64,000 bases of DNA from Cryptomeria japonica (GCF_030272615.1 NC_081415.1:419078757-419142756); one strand, 5' to 3'; shown: positions 12,270-24,244, counted from the first letter of the stretch. Program-made: numbers and translations. The notes: generated by a model not told the origin, from the letters alone.

Positions 12270-13541
12270 TGTTGGCAATATGGATAAATTGATTATGTGT
12301 CACATTGATGTTTTGTCATTGATGTCAACACTAGTTATTATGTTTTTGGTTACCGGCAGACAGGTTTTGGTTACTGGTAGAAGATCTAGTGTTATCGGCA
12401 AAAGGGACTATCTATTGGACACTTCTAACATGTTTGGATCAATGGAGTATGTTTGGTTTTATGCGTTACATTCTTCTGGAGCATGTTTTGGTCAGTTGGT
12501 ATTGACTTGGTAATCGGATGCTATCATACACTCTTGTAAACCCTTACCGACATGGGTCTAAGGTTTAACCGGCAAAGCTTTCACTAAGAAGCCTTGATAG
12601 AATGCTAAGTGGTGTTGGTGCAGCTTCTAGATGGAATTCAGGATGTAAAAGGTGATCCCTGATCATGCCTCAACTGATTGAAGACATTTCTTTGGTGTGG
12701 TGGATCCAGATTAGGTCTAGTACCTATCTAGTTTATGAACCGGTATCATGTTAACATGTTTTCTACATGTTACCGGGATGATTTATGGATTGGTTATTGT
12801 TGTTTTGGTCTAAAGCCGACATGGAATGTCATTTTAATATGGATGTATGTAATGATCTTATTGTAATATCTTTTAGGTGGCCAACCTAATTGGTTTAGGC
12901 CTTAGGGCTTGTATAAAATGATGTAAGATCTCATTGTAGAAAAAAGTACAAAATGTGAATGAAATAAGTGTATCGTGGTCATGGAATGTAATATCATATG
13001 CAAAGGAGATTTGGTCGATCATAGGTGATTGAATTGGTTTTAAGGAAGAGGTCAAAGACCTCGGGTATTGAGCTTAACTGGGACTGTAATCAGGAATGGT
13101 AGATGCTATCTTTAGCAGTTCATTATTTTGGATTGTTGTCCATTTATCTTGAGGTTGTTATAACCTCTCTGTAGTCAGTGAGACTCTTTTGTAATGAGTA
13201 GTACTCTCTAGGCAGTGTGCCTTCCTGCATGTGCAGGCCCCTCATTGTATCACATACTTTCAACAGAAGTATCATCTAACTATGGGTATGCTTCCCACCG
13301 TGGTTTTTCCCTTTCTGGTTTTTCCATGTACAAATCATGGTGTTGTGTGGTATAGTTGCATTGTGTTAATTCTCCTATTTCATTCTTAAGTTTTATTGCT
13401 TACCGGTATTTGTTTCTGCTATTCTGGTATTTAATGTTTATGTACTCTGGTTAAAGGTTATTAAGTGGTTTGATTGATATAATCTATTAACAACTGATTC
13501 ACACCCCCCCCCCTCTCAATTGTTCACCAGTTATCCTAACA
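12270..13541 (+). repeat. E1 5' LTR
   Basis: 1272 bp, TGTTGGCAATATGG...TCCTAACA. U3 contains several ACCGGTA/ACTGGTAGA-type motifs (12350-12400). TATA is at 12912. The U5 side contains CCCACCGTGG followed by TTTTTCCC near 13293, then the C tract and CTCTCA (13503-13518) just before the end. It is followed by a 2-nt gap and the PBS. Confidence 0.95.
12912..12918 (+). promoter_or_regulatory. E1 5' LTR TATA box
   Basis: GTATAAAATG inside the LTR, matched by TATAAAATC at 18771 in the 3' LTR. It is the best promoter candidate for element transcription, with the transcript start expected a few tens of bases downstream. Confidence 0.65.
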
Positions 13542-13543
13542 AT

Positions 13544-13555
13544 TGGTATCAGAGC
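13544..13555 (+). promoter_or_regulatory. E1 primer binding site (initiator-Met tRNA)
   Basis: TGGTATCAGAGC, complementary to the 3' end of plant initiator methionine tRNA, lies 2 nt after the 5' LTR. The same 12-mer is found in E3, E4 and E5. Confidence 0.95.
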
Positions 13556-13599
13556 TTTGGTTGTCATTTGCAAAATATTAACCGCTTGAGGTAGATCCT

Positions 13600-16500
13600 A
13601 TGGCAACTAATCCACCGGCAACTATTTTCATAAGAGAAATCCCTAAGCTTGATGGAATAAATTATGGGATATGGAAAATCTGAATGGTGACTCATCTTAG
13701 ATGTCTTGGCAAGGATATTTGGGAGATCACTGAGAAAGGATATACACCTTATGATCCAACATCTGGCAATCCTGCTCCTGTAGACCTAGACAATAATATT
13801 GAAAATTATTGCAGAGCTAGAGAAGCCCTCTTGTGTGCACTTATTGATCAGCAAATCATGGGATTGACTGATAAATCATCGACAAAGGTTATGTGGGATA
13901 AATTTCAAACTCTGAATGAAGGTGATCCTACTGTCAAAATTTCTAAACTTGATGGCTACCGGGTAAGGTATGGAAAGTTGAAGATGGAAGATAATGAAAT
14001 AATTGTTGTATTTATGGAAAGAGTAAATGAGATTGTTATGGGAATTCAATGTTATGGAGGATCTCTGAGTGAAGATGAAAAAGTTTCCAAATTCTTGAGA
14101 GACCTTCCACCGGCTTACAAGATGAAGGCAACTGCAATTAATGAACTGAGAAAAATGGAAAACACTTTAGTTAATAGAGACATTCTGGTTGGGAAATTAT
14201 CTTCTTTTGAGCTTGAAGAATTTGGACCTTCTGGAGCTGCAAAGTCTGAACATGGTTTTCATGCATCATCATCTAATGGCAAAAGTGATTGAAAAGACTT
14301 ATATGTGAAGGAATTGGAAGATATGAGGAAAGAGGATGAAGAATTTGAGCAACTTGAAGCCTTATTTGTTAGAAGAGTACCTAAAGGACCGACAGGAAGT
14401 AAGTATGAAGGAAAAGCACCTTTTAAATGTTTTGCATGTAATAAGATTGGTCATTTTGCATCTAGATGTCCTGAAAGGAATGCAAGATTTTAAGAGAGAG
14501 TTAAGAAATCATTTAAGCCTAATCAGAACATATATGGATTCAAGAAAAGTAAACAATTCTACATAGTGGATGAGGAAGGAGTAAGTGATGACTTTGAGGA
14601 TGAACCGGCAACAAACTCTGCTACTGGATACGGAAATGGAAAGGAATGGGTGTTATATGCTTTAAAGGAAGATCAACCGAAAGTGGAACTGGCTATCATG
14701 AATGAAGAAAAGGCCCTAGCAGCAAAAGTTGAAGACAAGGATGAATGGGTAATTGATAGTGGATGCTCACATCATATGAATGGAGATAAAAGAAAAATTT
14801 TGTCCCTACAAGAATACAATGGCAGTCAAGTCAGATTTGGAGATGACAAAGCATGTATGATAAAAGGTAGAGGTATTATTTCTCTAGATGGCAAGCACAA
14901 TACTGATAATGTCTATTATGTAGAAGGTTTAAAGCATAATCTTTTTAAGTGTTGGTCAATTGGTGGACAAGGGTTTCCAACTTCAGTTTAAGGATAGAAA
15001 ATGCAAAATATTAACAAACTTGGTTTGGAGATTGCAACCGGTACTCAGACTAGAGGTAATATCTTTCACTTGAACACTGGTAATAAGACATGTTTGATTG
15101 CTCATATTGATGAGAGTTGGTTATGGCATAAAAGGTTGTGTCATGTTAATTGTGATTGTATTGTTAAGAGCAGTTCAACTAAGGCAGATAGAGATATACC
15201 TAAGATTATGAAGCCTCATAATCTGGTATGTAAGGAATGTCAATTGGGAAAGCAAGTTAGAACTTCTTTTAAGAGCATACATGATAAATCTAATGATGTA
15301 CTTGATTTGATTCACACTGACCTATGTGGTCCAACAAGGACTAGAAGCTTTAAAGGTGATAGGTATTTCATGTTGATTATTGATGACTATTCTAGAATGA
15401 TGTGGGTGACTTTTCTTACGGAGAAGTCTGAAGCCTTTGAGAAATTCAAGATCTCTAAAGCAAAGGTTGAAACAGAAATTGGATTGAAAACCAAATGTCT
15501 AAGATCAGATCAAGGCGGTGAGTTCACTTCTCATGAATTTAACAGTTATTGTGAGACAAATGGAATTAGGAGACAGTTATGTGCACCTAGGACTCCTCAG
15601 CAGAATGGAGTAGTGGAAAGGAAGATTGGAACCATTTTGGATGCAGCAAGAACTATGATGATAGAAGCCAAATTGCCTCACATCTACTGGAGAGAGGTAG
15701 TGAGTGCAGTAGTCTATGCATTCAACAGAGTTCACATGAAAGGTAAAACCGGTAAGACCCCTTATGAATTATGGTTTGGACATACACCTACAATTAAATA
15801 TTTCAGAATTTTTGGAAGTAAATGTTATATCAAAAGGGATGATTCAATTGGGAAGTTTGATCCTAGATGTGATTAAGGGATATTTCTTGGATGTTCAATT
15901 CAAAGAAAAGCATATAGATGTTATAACAAAAGGTTGCAGAAGATTGTGGAGAGCGCAAATGTGAAAGTGGATGAGCAATACAGAAATCAATCTATATCAT
16001 ATGACAGGGAACTGGCAATGGAAATGATCATAACTGAACCGACAATGCCTCAATTGGTACAGGAAACTGAGACAGTTACACCAGCACAATCAAAAAATCC
16101 AACTGTGACTGATGATCAGAGAAGTGAACCTGAAGTTCAGAAGACACCAAGGTATGTAAGTTTAAATCATTCTAAAGATCAAATCATTGGAGATAGGAAC
16201 AAGGGAGTTATGACAAGAAGAAGACTGGAAAATGAAGAGGTGTGTCTAATTTCTCAAATTGAACCGACATCTGTTATTGAAGCTTGTAAATATAAACATT
16301 GGCTAAAGGCTATGGAAGATGGATTAGATTAGATAGAAAAAAATGAGACTTGGACTTTAGTTCCCCAGCCTAAAAATAAGAATGTTATTGGAACTAAATG
16401 GGTTTTAGGACCAAACTAAATGAGGAGTAAAGTTGTAAGAAACAAGGCTAGATTGGTTTGTAAAGGATATTCTCAAATCGAAGGTATTGATTATGGTGAG

Positions 16501-17793
16501 ACATTTGCACTTGTAGCTAGAATTGAAGTTGTTAGACTATTTCTTGCCTATGCAACTTATAAGAACTATAAGGTTTATCAAATGGATGTTAAATGTTCAT
16601 TTTTGAATGGTGAACTTGAGGAAGAAGTATACATTGAGCAACCTGGTGGATTTTCACTAACAGATGATAAAGATATGGTTTGCAAATTAAGGAAATCTTT
16701 ATATGTATTAAAACAAGCTCCTAGACCTTGGTATGCAAGGTTGGATAAATATCTTTTGAAGCTTGGTTTTACTAAAGGCAGTGCTGATAGTAATTTATAT
16801 TATAAGATTAGTGATGATGATATTTTGATTATTGAAGTATTTTTTGATGATATCATTTTTGGAGGAGAATATAAATTGTGCATGGAATTCTCTAACAATA
16901 TGAAGAATGAATTTGAAATGTCCATGATTGGTGAGATGAGATTTTTGTTAGGTTTGTAGATTACTCAAACTGACAAAGGCATTTTTATCTGTCAAACTAA
17001 GTATCTGAGGGAATTGTTGAAGAAGTTTGGTATGGATAATTCCAAACCCGTAAGTACTCCTATGGTGACAAGTGAGAAATTATCTATCAAAGATACATCC
17101 ACACCGGTAAATCCGATAGGGTATAAGTCTATGATTGGTGGTTTGTTATATCTAACTCGGACTAGACCAGATATTATGAATGTAGTAAGTATTGTTTCAA
17201 GATATCAAAGTAATCTTAAAGAAAATCATGAATGTGCAGTAAAGAGGATATTCTGGTATTTGCAAGGAACAATAGAATATGGCTTATGGTATTCTAGAGA
17301 TGATGACTTCACTTTATGTGCATATACGGACTCAGATTGGGTAGGAGATACTGATGACAGGAAGAGCACTTATGGTGGAGCTTTCTTTCTTAGAAAGAAA
17401 TTGGTTTCATGGATTCACAAAAAATAGTCATGCATTTATTTATCTACTGCATAAGCTGAATATGTTGCAGCAACAAGTAATTTCACTCAAGTCTTGTGGA
17501 TGAAGCAAATGTTGAAGGATATCAAGGTATATTATAGTGAACTGGTAGTTATCTATTATGACAACTCTACAGGTATTGACATGTCTAAGAATCTGGTATT
17601 TCACTCTAAGACTAAGCATGTATCAATAAAATATAACTTTTTGAAGGACAAGGTGGAAGAAAAGGAAGTCAAATTGGTTTATGAGAACACTAAAGAACAT
17701 ATTGCCGATATATTCACTAAACCACTGTCTAAGGAATCATTTGAGTATTTGAGAGATAGGTTAGGGGTTTCTGCCCCTCCAGTAGAGACTTGA
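13600..17793 (+). pseudogene. E1 gag-pol polyprotein pseudogene
   Basis: One frame of 1398 codons from ATG 13600 (MATNPPATIF). Gag core 13620-14280. CCHC knuckle intact at 14428-14469 (CFACNKIGHFASRC). Protease WVIDSGCSHHM near 14755. Pre-integrase zinc region WLWHKRLCH (near 15130) to CKECQLGK. Integrase core with DLCGP, RSDQGGEF and TPQQNGVVER (15310-15640). RT with [14 protein letters not shown], and FFDD at 16840-16851 in place of the usual YVDD. RNase H with TDSDWVGDTDDRKS, ending HIADIFTKPL. Stops at 13681, 14290, 14491, 15874, 16330, 16957, 17425 and 17452 are in frame. Compensated frameshifts lie near 14943-15010 and 16403-16430. Despite this the frame is otherwise kept to the terminal TGA at 17791. 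Confidence 0.95.
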
Positions 17794-17872
17794 TTGATGC
17801 AGTTTGGCATCAGTCTGGCATACATTAGCAGAGATACTATTCATTTCAACATTGATGTGTGGTGCTACTACT

Positions 17873-18128
17873 CAGGGGGAGTAGTCAGCTTTGAGATTCA
17901 GAGGCTTATATTCTTGCTTTGATATAATCGTCAAATTTCTACCAATGAAGTCAAAGGGGGTGAGATAGTGATGTGAAAAAAAAATTCAGAGATATTATTC
18001 ACAGGGGGAGAGTTAATGATATTTAGAAGATTGTTGGTTGTCTTCCACAGGGGGAGACTTGTTTGGCATTTCCTGGTACTTAGATGTTTTTCACATCTAG
18101 TGCTGCCATCAATGCCAAAGGGGGAGAT
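17873..18128 (+). promoter_or_regulatory. E1 PPT and four upstream PPT-like tracts
   Basis: The functional PPT position is CCAAAGGGGGAGAT at 18115-18128, touching the 3' LTR. Similar tracts lie upstream: CAGGGGGAG at 17873, TCAAAGGGGGTGAG at 17951, ACAGGGGGAGAG at 18001 and CACAGGGGGAGAC at 18047. Only the last of the five can prime plus-strand DNA at the correct LTR edge. The extra copies are a conserved habit shared with E3, E4 and E5. Confidence 0.85.
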
Positions 18129-19397
18129 TGTTGGCAATATGGATGAATTGATTATGTGCTGCATTGATGTTTTGCCATTGATGTCAACACTAGCTATTAT
18201 ATTTTTGGTTACCGGTAGACAGGTTTTGGTTACTGGTAGAAGATCTCATGTTATTGGTAGAAGGGACTATCTGTTGGACACTTCCGACATGTTTGGATCA
18301 ATGGAGTATGTTTGGTTTTATGTGTTACATTCTTCTGGGGCATGTTTTGGTCAGTTGGTATTGACTTGGTGATCGGATGCTATCATACACTCTTGTAAAC
18401 CCTTACTAGCATGGGTTTAAGGTTTAACCGATAGGATTTTCACTGAGAAACCTTGACAAAATGCTAAGTGGTGTTGGTGTGGCTTCTTGATGGAATTTAG
18501 GATGTAGAAGGTGATCCCTGATCGTGCCTCAACTAATTGAAGATATTTCTTTGGCATGGTGGACCCAGATAAGGTCTAGTACCTATCTAGGTTATGGATC
18601 GATATCATGTTAATGTGTTCTCTACACGTTATCGGGATGATTTATGGATTGGTTATTGTTGTTTTAGTCTAAAGCCGACATGGCATATCATTTTAATATG
18701 GATGTATGTAATGATCTTATTGTAATATCTTTTAGATTGCCAACCTAATTGGTTTAGGCCTTAGGGCTTGTATAAAATCATGTAAGATCTCATTGTAGAA
18801 AAATGTATGGAATGGGAATGAAATAAGTGTATTGTGGTCATGGAATGTAATGTCATATGCAAAGGAGATTTGGTCGATCATAAGTGATTGAATTGGGTTT
18901 AAGGAAGAGGTCAAAGACCTCCGGTATTGAGCTTAACTGAGACTGTAATCAGGCATGGTAGATGTAATCTCTGGTAGTTCATTATTCTGGATTGTTGTCC
19001 ATTTATCTTGAGGTTGTTATAACCTTTGTGTAGTCAATGAGACTCTTTTGTAATGAGTAGTACGCTCTAGGCAGTGTGCCTTCTTGCATGTACAGGCCCC
19101 TCATTGTATCACATACTTTTTGCAGAAGTGTCATCTGACTGTGGGTAGGTTTCCCACCGTGGTTTTTCCCTTTTTGGGTTTTCCACGTACAAATCATGGT
19201 GTTATGTGGTATGTTTGCATTGTGTTAATTATTTGTTTCATTCTTAAGTTTTATTGCTTACTGGTATTTATTTATGCTATTCTAGTATTCAATGTTCATG
19301 TGCTCCAGTTAAAGGTTATTAAGTGGTTTGATTGATATAATTTGTTAACAACTAATTCACCCCCCCCCCTCTCAGTTGTTCACCATTTATCCTAACA
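18129..19397 (+). repeat. E1 3' LTR
   Basis: 1269 bp, TGTTGGCAATATGGATG...TCCTAACA, aligned end to end with the 5' LTR. Differences are mainly C/T and G/A substitutions spread over the whole length. TATA is at 18771. The C tract plus CTCTCAG lies at 19360-19375. Confidence 0.95.
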
Positions 19398-19402
19398 TTG
19401 TT
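19398..19402. repeat. E1 target-site duplication, right copy (TTGTT)
   Basis: Exact match to 12265-12269. Confidence 0.9.
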
Positions 19403-20830
19403 AACTTCCATGAATGAAATTCCATACTTGGGAGATTCCTATTTGGTCTAATAACATACCGACTCTATGCAGGAAGATAGACAATGAAACTACTACAAGA
19501 AAAAGGTATGAATGCATGCTCAGTATAAATGTTATGGACCTAAGCAAGGAATGGTAATGTTTGACAAAATTAATTGTTCCTAAAATAATAATATTATAGA
19601 TCTAGCTATGAAACACAAAACCTTTGTAAAATGGATCATACTTGTATTTATGCTATCAGTCGTGCCTTTGGTTAAAATTATTGTCGTTAGAGTCGATCAA
19701 TGAATGGGTGCTAGCGATGAATTGTGACTGTCCATTTGAGCATAGTAAGGGGATCAAAAAAATCTTTGGAGTTCTTGACCCTCCAAGACAAAAGAGAATC
19801 TAGTGAGATCTACCATGAGCACTTCCAATGAGCACAAGAGATCGATGCAATGAAGACTTTGATCTGCAAGCTTTTGATCTACCTTGCCAAAAAATATAGA
19901 TTCTCCACTTGATCACTGCAATAGAGGCAAAAGTCTCTAGCAAAATATTTTAACTTCTGCCAAAAATTAGGCCTCAAAATCCAATGCAAACAAAACTACA
20001 AGCTTCAGGAAATATAAGTGTTGTCTCTATGACAAACACGAATCCAAAAACTTGCAACACAGTAGACAATGGAGAAAGAACTAGTTAATCCAATTAAAAG
20101 AATCGGCTAGAGGCCTTCAATCTCAGACAAATATGAAATACATGCGCTTAAATATTCATGGACCAAAACACATAAATCCTTATTGATGAATCTCGAGTGG
20201 ATAATTCGCATCAGGGAAGAGAATGCCTTTACGAGAGATTGAAGCAGTGAGCAAATGAGGACATGTAGGAACCTCCTGATAAATACATTGAACCTCACAA
20301 TTGTTGATCTATAGAAAACTAAAACTGACCATAGATCAATAAACCAAGGATAGCACCTATCAATGGTAATACACATGTAGTAAAACAAATTCTTCTACCT
20401 GCAAATCTAACATGTCATCTTGGACAAAGAAATATTCATAAGAAAATAAAAGACAATGATATTATTAAAATCGTTGCTCCAAATTGCTCTACAAAAATAG
20501 GCCGAGACAACAATATAATACAAAATTGTCATTGTTTGAATTGACTTTGCTTATGGTTTTTTTCCTGCTCCTCACTTGAGAAAGCCTACTCCTGAGGCAC
20601 AAGCTCCTAACACCAACTCTCAAACATCTTCATGAGCATCACCTTGATAATAGCAATATAAAAAGGAAAAATAAATTCCATGAGATCCTCCTACTCTAAT
20701 ACCATATCAGAGAAAATTTCCTTCATAATTACATATATCAAATACCGATCAAGGTTACAAATATATAGGCTAGATGAAGGTAACTGTGCACTCTAAATAG
20801 CATTCACAAGTTCAACCAAATAACAAATAG
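19403..20830. other. Non-coding flank of E1, no gene seen
   Basis: This should continue the DNA that E1 split, that is, sequence 5' of the antisense gag at 11.1-12.2 kb. No domain, LTR edge or PBS is visible. AT-rich with only short chance frames. Confidence 0.3.
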
Positions 20831-20834
20831 TGGG

Positions 20835-21412
20835 CTTAGTAAAATAAAAAATTATAACAAAACAAACAATTAGACAATAAAAACAAATCATATGGGTTTA
20901 ATGATGGAATATCCAACACTATCCATAGCCATAACAAGAGAATGCCACAAATCAAGCAAAAAATAAAAAGCAAGATCTGACATTTCTCGCCCTCATCCAT
21001 CTTGACACAAATAGATGCCAATTGAGCCACCAACATATTGAATGCTTCTAAATTTCCTATAAGCCATCCACCCTCTTCCATTCTCAAGGAATACCTCTAG
21101 AAAATCTGATTCAATAAAGATTTGGCTTGATACGTATCACCAAGCTTATTCCATAGCTTCTTTGTATAGGTCTCTTCATGGACATTGATTAGAATAGTCT
21201 GTCAAGAACAATCTGATTAGACCCTTAGCTTTATGGTGTATAACATCATATTAAGTAGTTGTCCTAGGATCTAAAGGTCTTGAGCCATTCACATCAACAA
21301 CATCCCACAAATCTTGATCTATTATAAAATCCTTAATCTTCAGCTTCCACATCTCAAAATTACTTCTTGAAAATTTCTCCACCTCTATTTTTCTTGATGA
21401 ACTTGTCATCTA
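20835..21412 (-). pseudogene. Second antisense Ty1/copia gag pseudogene
   Basis: On the minus strand the reading begins MTSSSRKIEVEKFSRSNFEM (21412 downwards), followed by WKLKIKDFIIDQDLWDVVD. This is the N-terminal copia gag pattern (F-x-G/S-x-N-F-x-x-W-K...DLWxVV). It then has HHKAKGLIRLFLTD (near 21230), where A-K-x-x-I-x-L-x-L-x-D is expected, and later a rearranged frame with FEVFLENGRGW-like text (near 21100). Stops and frameshifts occur throughout. A PBS (21520-21531) and LTR (from 21534) sit immediately 5' on the same strand, so this is the 5' end of a truncated copia element. It differs in sequence from the gag at 11.1-12.2 kb. Confidence 0.7.
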
Positions 21413-21519
21413 ATTTTTTTTGCAACGAGATTAAAAAGTATATTTTGAATAAGCTCTCACTCAATTATGGATTAGTTCAAAAAACCCAATAATACATTAT
21501 TGAAACCAAGTGTGATCAA

Positions 21520-21531
21520 GCATTGATACCA
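21520..21531 (-). promoter_or_regulatory. PBS of the antisense copia relic
   Basis: The minus strand reads TGGTATCAATGC, an initiator-Met-type PBS with two mismatches to TGGTATCAGAGC, placed 2 nt after an LTR ending CCTTACA. The spacing is the same as in E1. Confidence 0.7.
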
Positions 21532-21533
21532 CT

Positions 21534-22631
21534 TGTAAGGAAGTTAAGTAGCAAAACAAATTCCTACACTAACCTTGAGAGGAGGGTAATGTAAAAAAGT
21601 TTATAGATCCAAGCATAACATTTACAAAAACTTGACAAAAATAAACATAAATAGCATGCATATCACAACACAATGATTTACACGGGGAAAACCCTTTCGA
21701 GAGAAAAATCCCACTCCAAAAGTTGCCCAATATATTATTTAAAATTCAATAATATATTTTATACTTTTAGAGAAATCTTTCACATGAGTATCACCAACTA
21801 GAGATTCAGAGGTAACTGAATAGCTATAAGACTATTACACCCAACCTCCATCTCACACGCCTCATAAATAGGAGATACAATACATGAAACCATCAAACGA
21901 TATTACAAAACCATGGGCTAAAACAACCCAATAAATTGGCACATGTCTATTCTCAAATCCTATATACCCTATGATGTGTCAAAACACATATCAACAAATG
22001 TACCTCCTTTTATGGCTCATTTATGTGTCCAACGTGTTTTTTATACTTCCTATTTCAGGAGACCCAACTTCCAGAGGCCATAACTTTTTAACTGGGTGTT
22101 TGATTGAAAAACTATTTGAAGTGTCAAAAATATCGCAACATTATCTATCAATATATACCCTAATATGATGATTAAAGACACTTTCAAGTCATTTCAAATC
22201 ATCTAAGGCCCTCAGACTTAACTTCAAAACATTTGTTTGCAACTTACAAAAATGAAAAGTTTAATATCTTCAAATATAGATACGATCTTGCAATGAAAAT
22301 TTATGAGCATGATTGTATAGCCAATTACAAGATTTGGGGAAAGTTTTGGACCAATCCATGCTCAAATGAAAACTTGCTAAAAATAGTAATCATATGTATA
22401 TGCAAGGTTGAGACATCATTTTGCTAATACCTTAGACAACTACCCTTGTGGTTGTTTTCTTAGAATCGGGATCCCACAAAACCATAAAGTGGTATTACAT
22501 AAAACCATGCGAATAAAACATGGTATTATAAACCATTGGCCCCACATTTAATATTGAGTACTTATTTTTTTACTTTATTAAATTACTTTCCCCAATATTA
22601 AATAAATATAATATAGTATCTTAATGTTACA
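21534..22631 (-). repeat. LTR of the antisense copia relic
   Basis: On the plus strand, TGTAAGGAAG at 21534 runs to AATGTTACA at 22631, so on the minus strand the LTR would begin TGTAACATT and end CTTACA. Inside, minus-strand GGGTATATAGG (near 21967) is a TATA candidate. The U5 side carries GGGTTTTCCCCGTGTAAAT (near 21690), a common plant LTR feature. The PBS-side edge is strong; the far edge rests on terminal motifs only. Confidence 0.55.
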
Positions 22632-22639
22632 ATAAAAAT

Positions 22640-23970
22640 CATCAAGTGGCCCCAAGAATGGAATATCCACATGATGAACGTCCATCTATATTCCATAGGT
22701 GCAACAAGCATAATAATAAAAATAATACCTTACTTAACATTATGCAAAGTGTACAACATCTAATTCCCAACACCTTTGTCACCCCCATCATCACCTCCAT
22801 CATCTCCATCTCCATATCCACCTTTTTCATTGCCCTTGCCTCATCCTCAGGCCTTCAATCTACCTCTCCAACCTCAACCTTATGGTGTCCTAGGGATAAA
22901 TATGGTAGGATATATCAAAGGTATTGGCCAATGTGTAGCAAACCAAACATCATATGTAGGCATATTCCAAACGTTTGCAACACCCAAACCTACTCCCCAC
23001 TTTATTGATTGTAGCTAATCAAACTCCCAGTATGGTACCTATGGGCTTATGAGAAGCCCCCAATGTCTAACCTCCCAAGATGATCTAGAAAATTGTTCCT
23101 CTCCATGGGGCTTATCTTGTCTCTCCCTGAACTATCTAAGTAGGTGCTTTTAAAGTTTCTTTTCAATGATGTGTTGGCTCTATACAGTTTGGCCAATCAA
23201 GTATCATGTCTAATGGCAATATGATAGATGATCCTCATTATCATCCCATGGTCGCATATACCTATAATATCTTCAAGTGAAATCAATTATTATATTTAAC
23301 ACATGACACCAATAGATAACATGACCAAGGTGAGGGTGTGTAACTGCTCCTCCATACTTATACACATATCATAAGTCATCCCCAAATCTCTGTCTACAAT
23401 TGCTCGACACACAAAAATGTGCTCATGGGCCCATACCTATGGTAAATAACTCCACAACCAATAGAACACCTTAGTCTATAAGTGACACCATGCAGTTGGA
23501 AGTATAATATGGTGAGCACACAAGGTCCCATAGAATACATTGTATCATGTCATCATCCCCTCCAAAGCCTCACCCCAACCAATCAAGAACTCATGGCTAC
23601 ATCTATCATATACAAGAAGATTGATTTGCACATACTACAACGATCAACTTATCATAATGATCAACCAAGACGTTGAAATGAATCTTGTAAACCTCTATAC
23701 CAATATCATTGGTCTAAAAGAACCTATCCAGAGCTACAAATCTTGCAATCTGCTTGTATCTAACTCTCTGACCATGAATGGGATATGTAGGATGCACCAA
23801 ACATCCTTAAGTGTGAATGTTTCCTCTCTAATAGGCAAGTGAAATGAACATGTCTTAGAGTACCACCACTTTGCTTATGTTGTGATGAGGCTCCTATTTG
23901 CTCTAATCTCAAGCATAAAGGTGATAAGCATGCAAAGTGTCTCACTCCTTGAGTGTTAGATAATGTCATA
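22640..23970 (-). pseudogene. PMD-domain pseudogene, copy 2 (heavily decayed)
   Basis: Read on the minus strand from about 23970. The text aligns with copy 1: FTLKDVW-ILHIPF (near 23800; copy 1 LEDVWRILHI), then MYSMGPCVLTILYFQLHGVTYR (near 23530; copy 1 WGPCVLVHLYQDLHEVVYRE), then SIGCGVIYHRYGPMSTFL (near 23440; copy 1 SLGVGITLLHIWAWEHLL). It ends in an acidic Met/Glu-rich tail (near 22790) that matches the low-complexity tail position of copy 1. Stops and frameshifts are frequent, and identity to copy 1 is low. Both copies lie on the same strand 22 kb apart, so a TE source is more likely than a host duplication, though LTRs for it cannot be assigned. Confidence 0.6.
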
Positions 23971-24244
23971 AGGCCAAGAAATTCAGCCGACTCTCTTGAG
24001 TATACAATGGATGTAACATGACCTACTTGAAATCAATGGATATGATAAATGATGACATAATCCTAAACCTAGTTGACTTGATTGAACAATTTAATTTATG
24101 AACTGGGTTAGTTTTCTAATTTACTAGTCAGCTGCATCAAAACACTTAACACTTACAATGTTTCATGCAATTATGATGATAGTTAATGCATTGCATTAAA
24201 ATAGTTAATTGCAATGCAATTTTATCAATTATGTTGCTTTAAAC

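Larger units (their letters stand above)
12270..19397 (+). mobile_element. Ty1/copia LTR retrotransposon E1 (complete structure, coding-dead)
   Basis: A full-structure element of about 7.1 kb: 5' LTR, initiator-Met PBS, one long gag-pol frame, repeated PPT-like tracts, 3' LTR and a perfect 5-bp TSD. The pol order integrase, RT, RNase H defines copia. The LTRs have clearly diverged (many scattered transitions, near-equal length), and gag-pol carries at least eight stops plus frameshifts, so insertion is not recent and the copy is non-autonomous today. The element interrupts the leader of an antisense copia gag relic. Confidence 0.95.

Noticed and set aside
22646-23018. Ser/Pro-rich plus-strand frames
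   Set aside because: They oppose the acidic tail of PMD copy 2 and have no recognisable domain.
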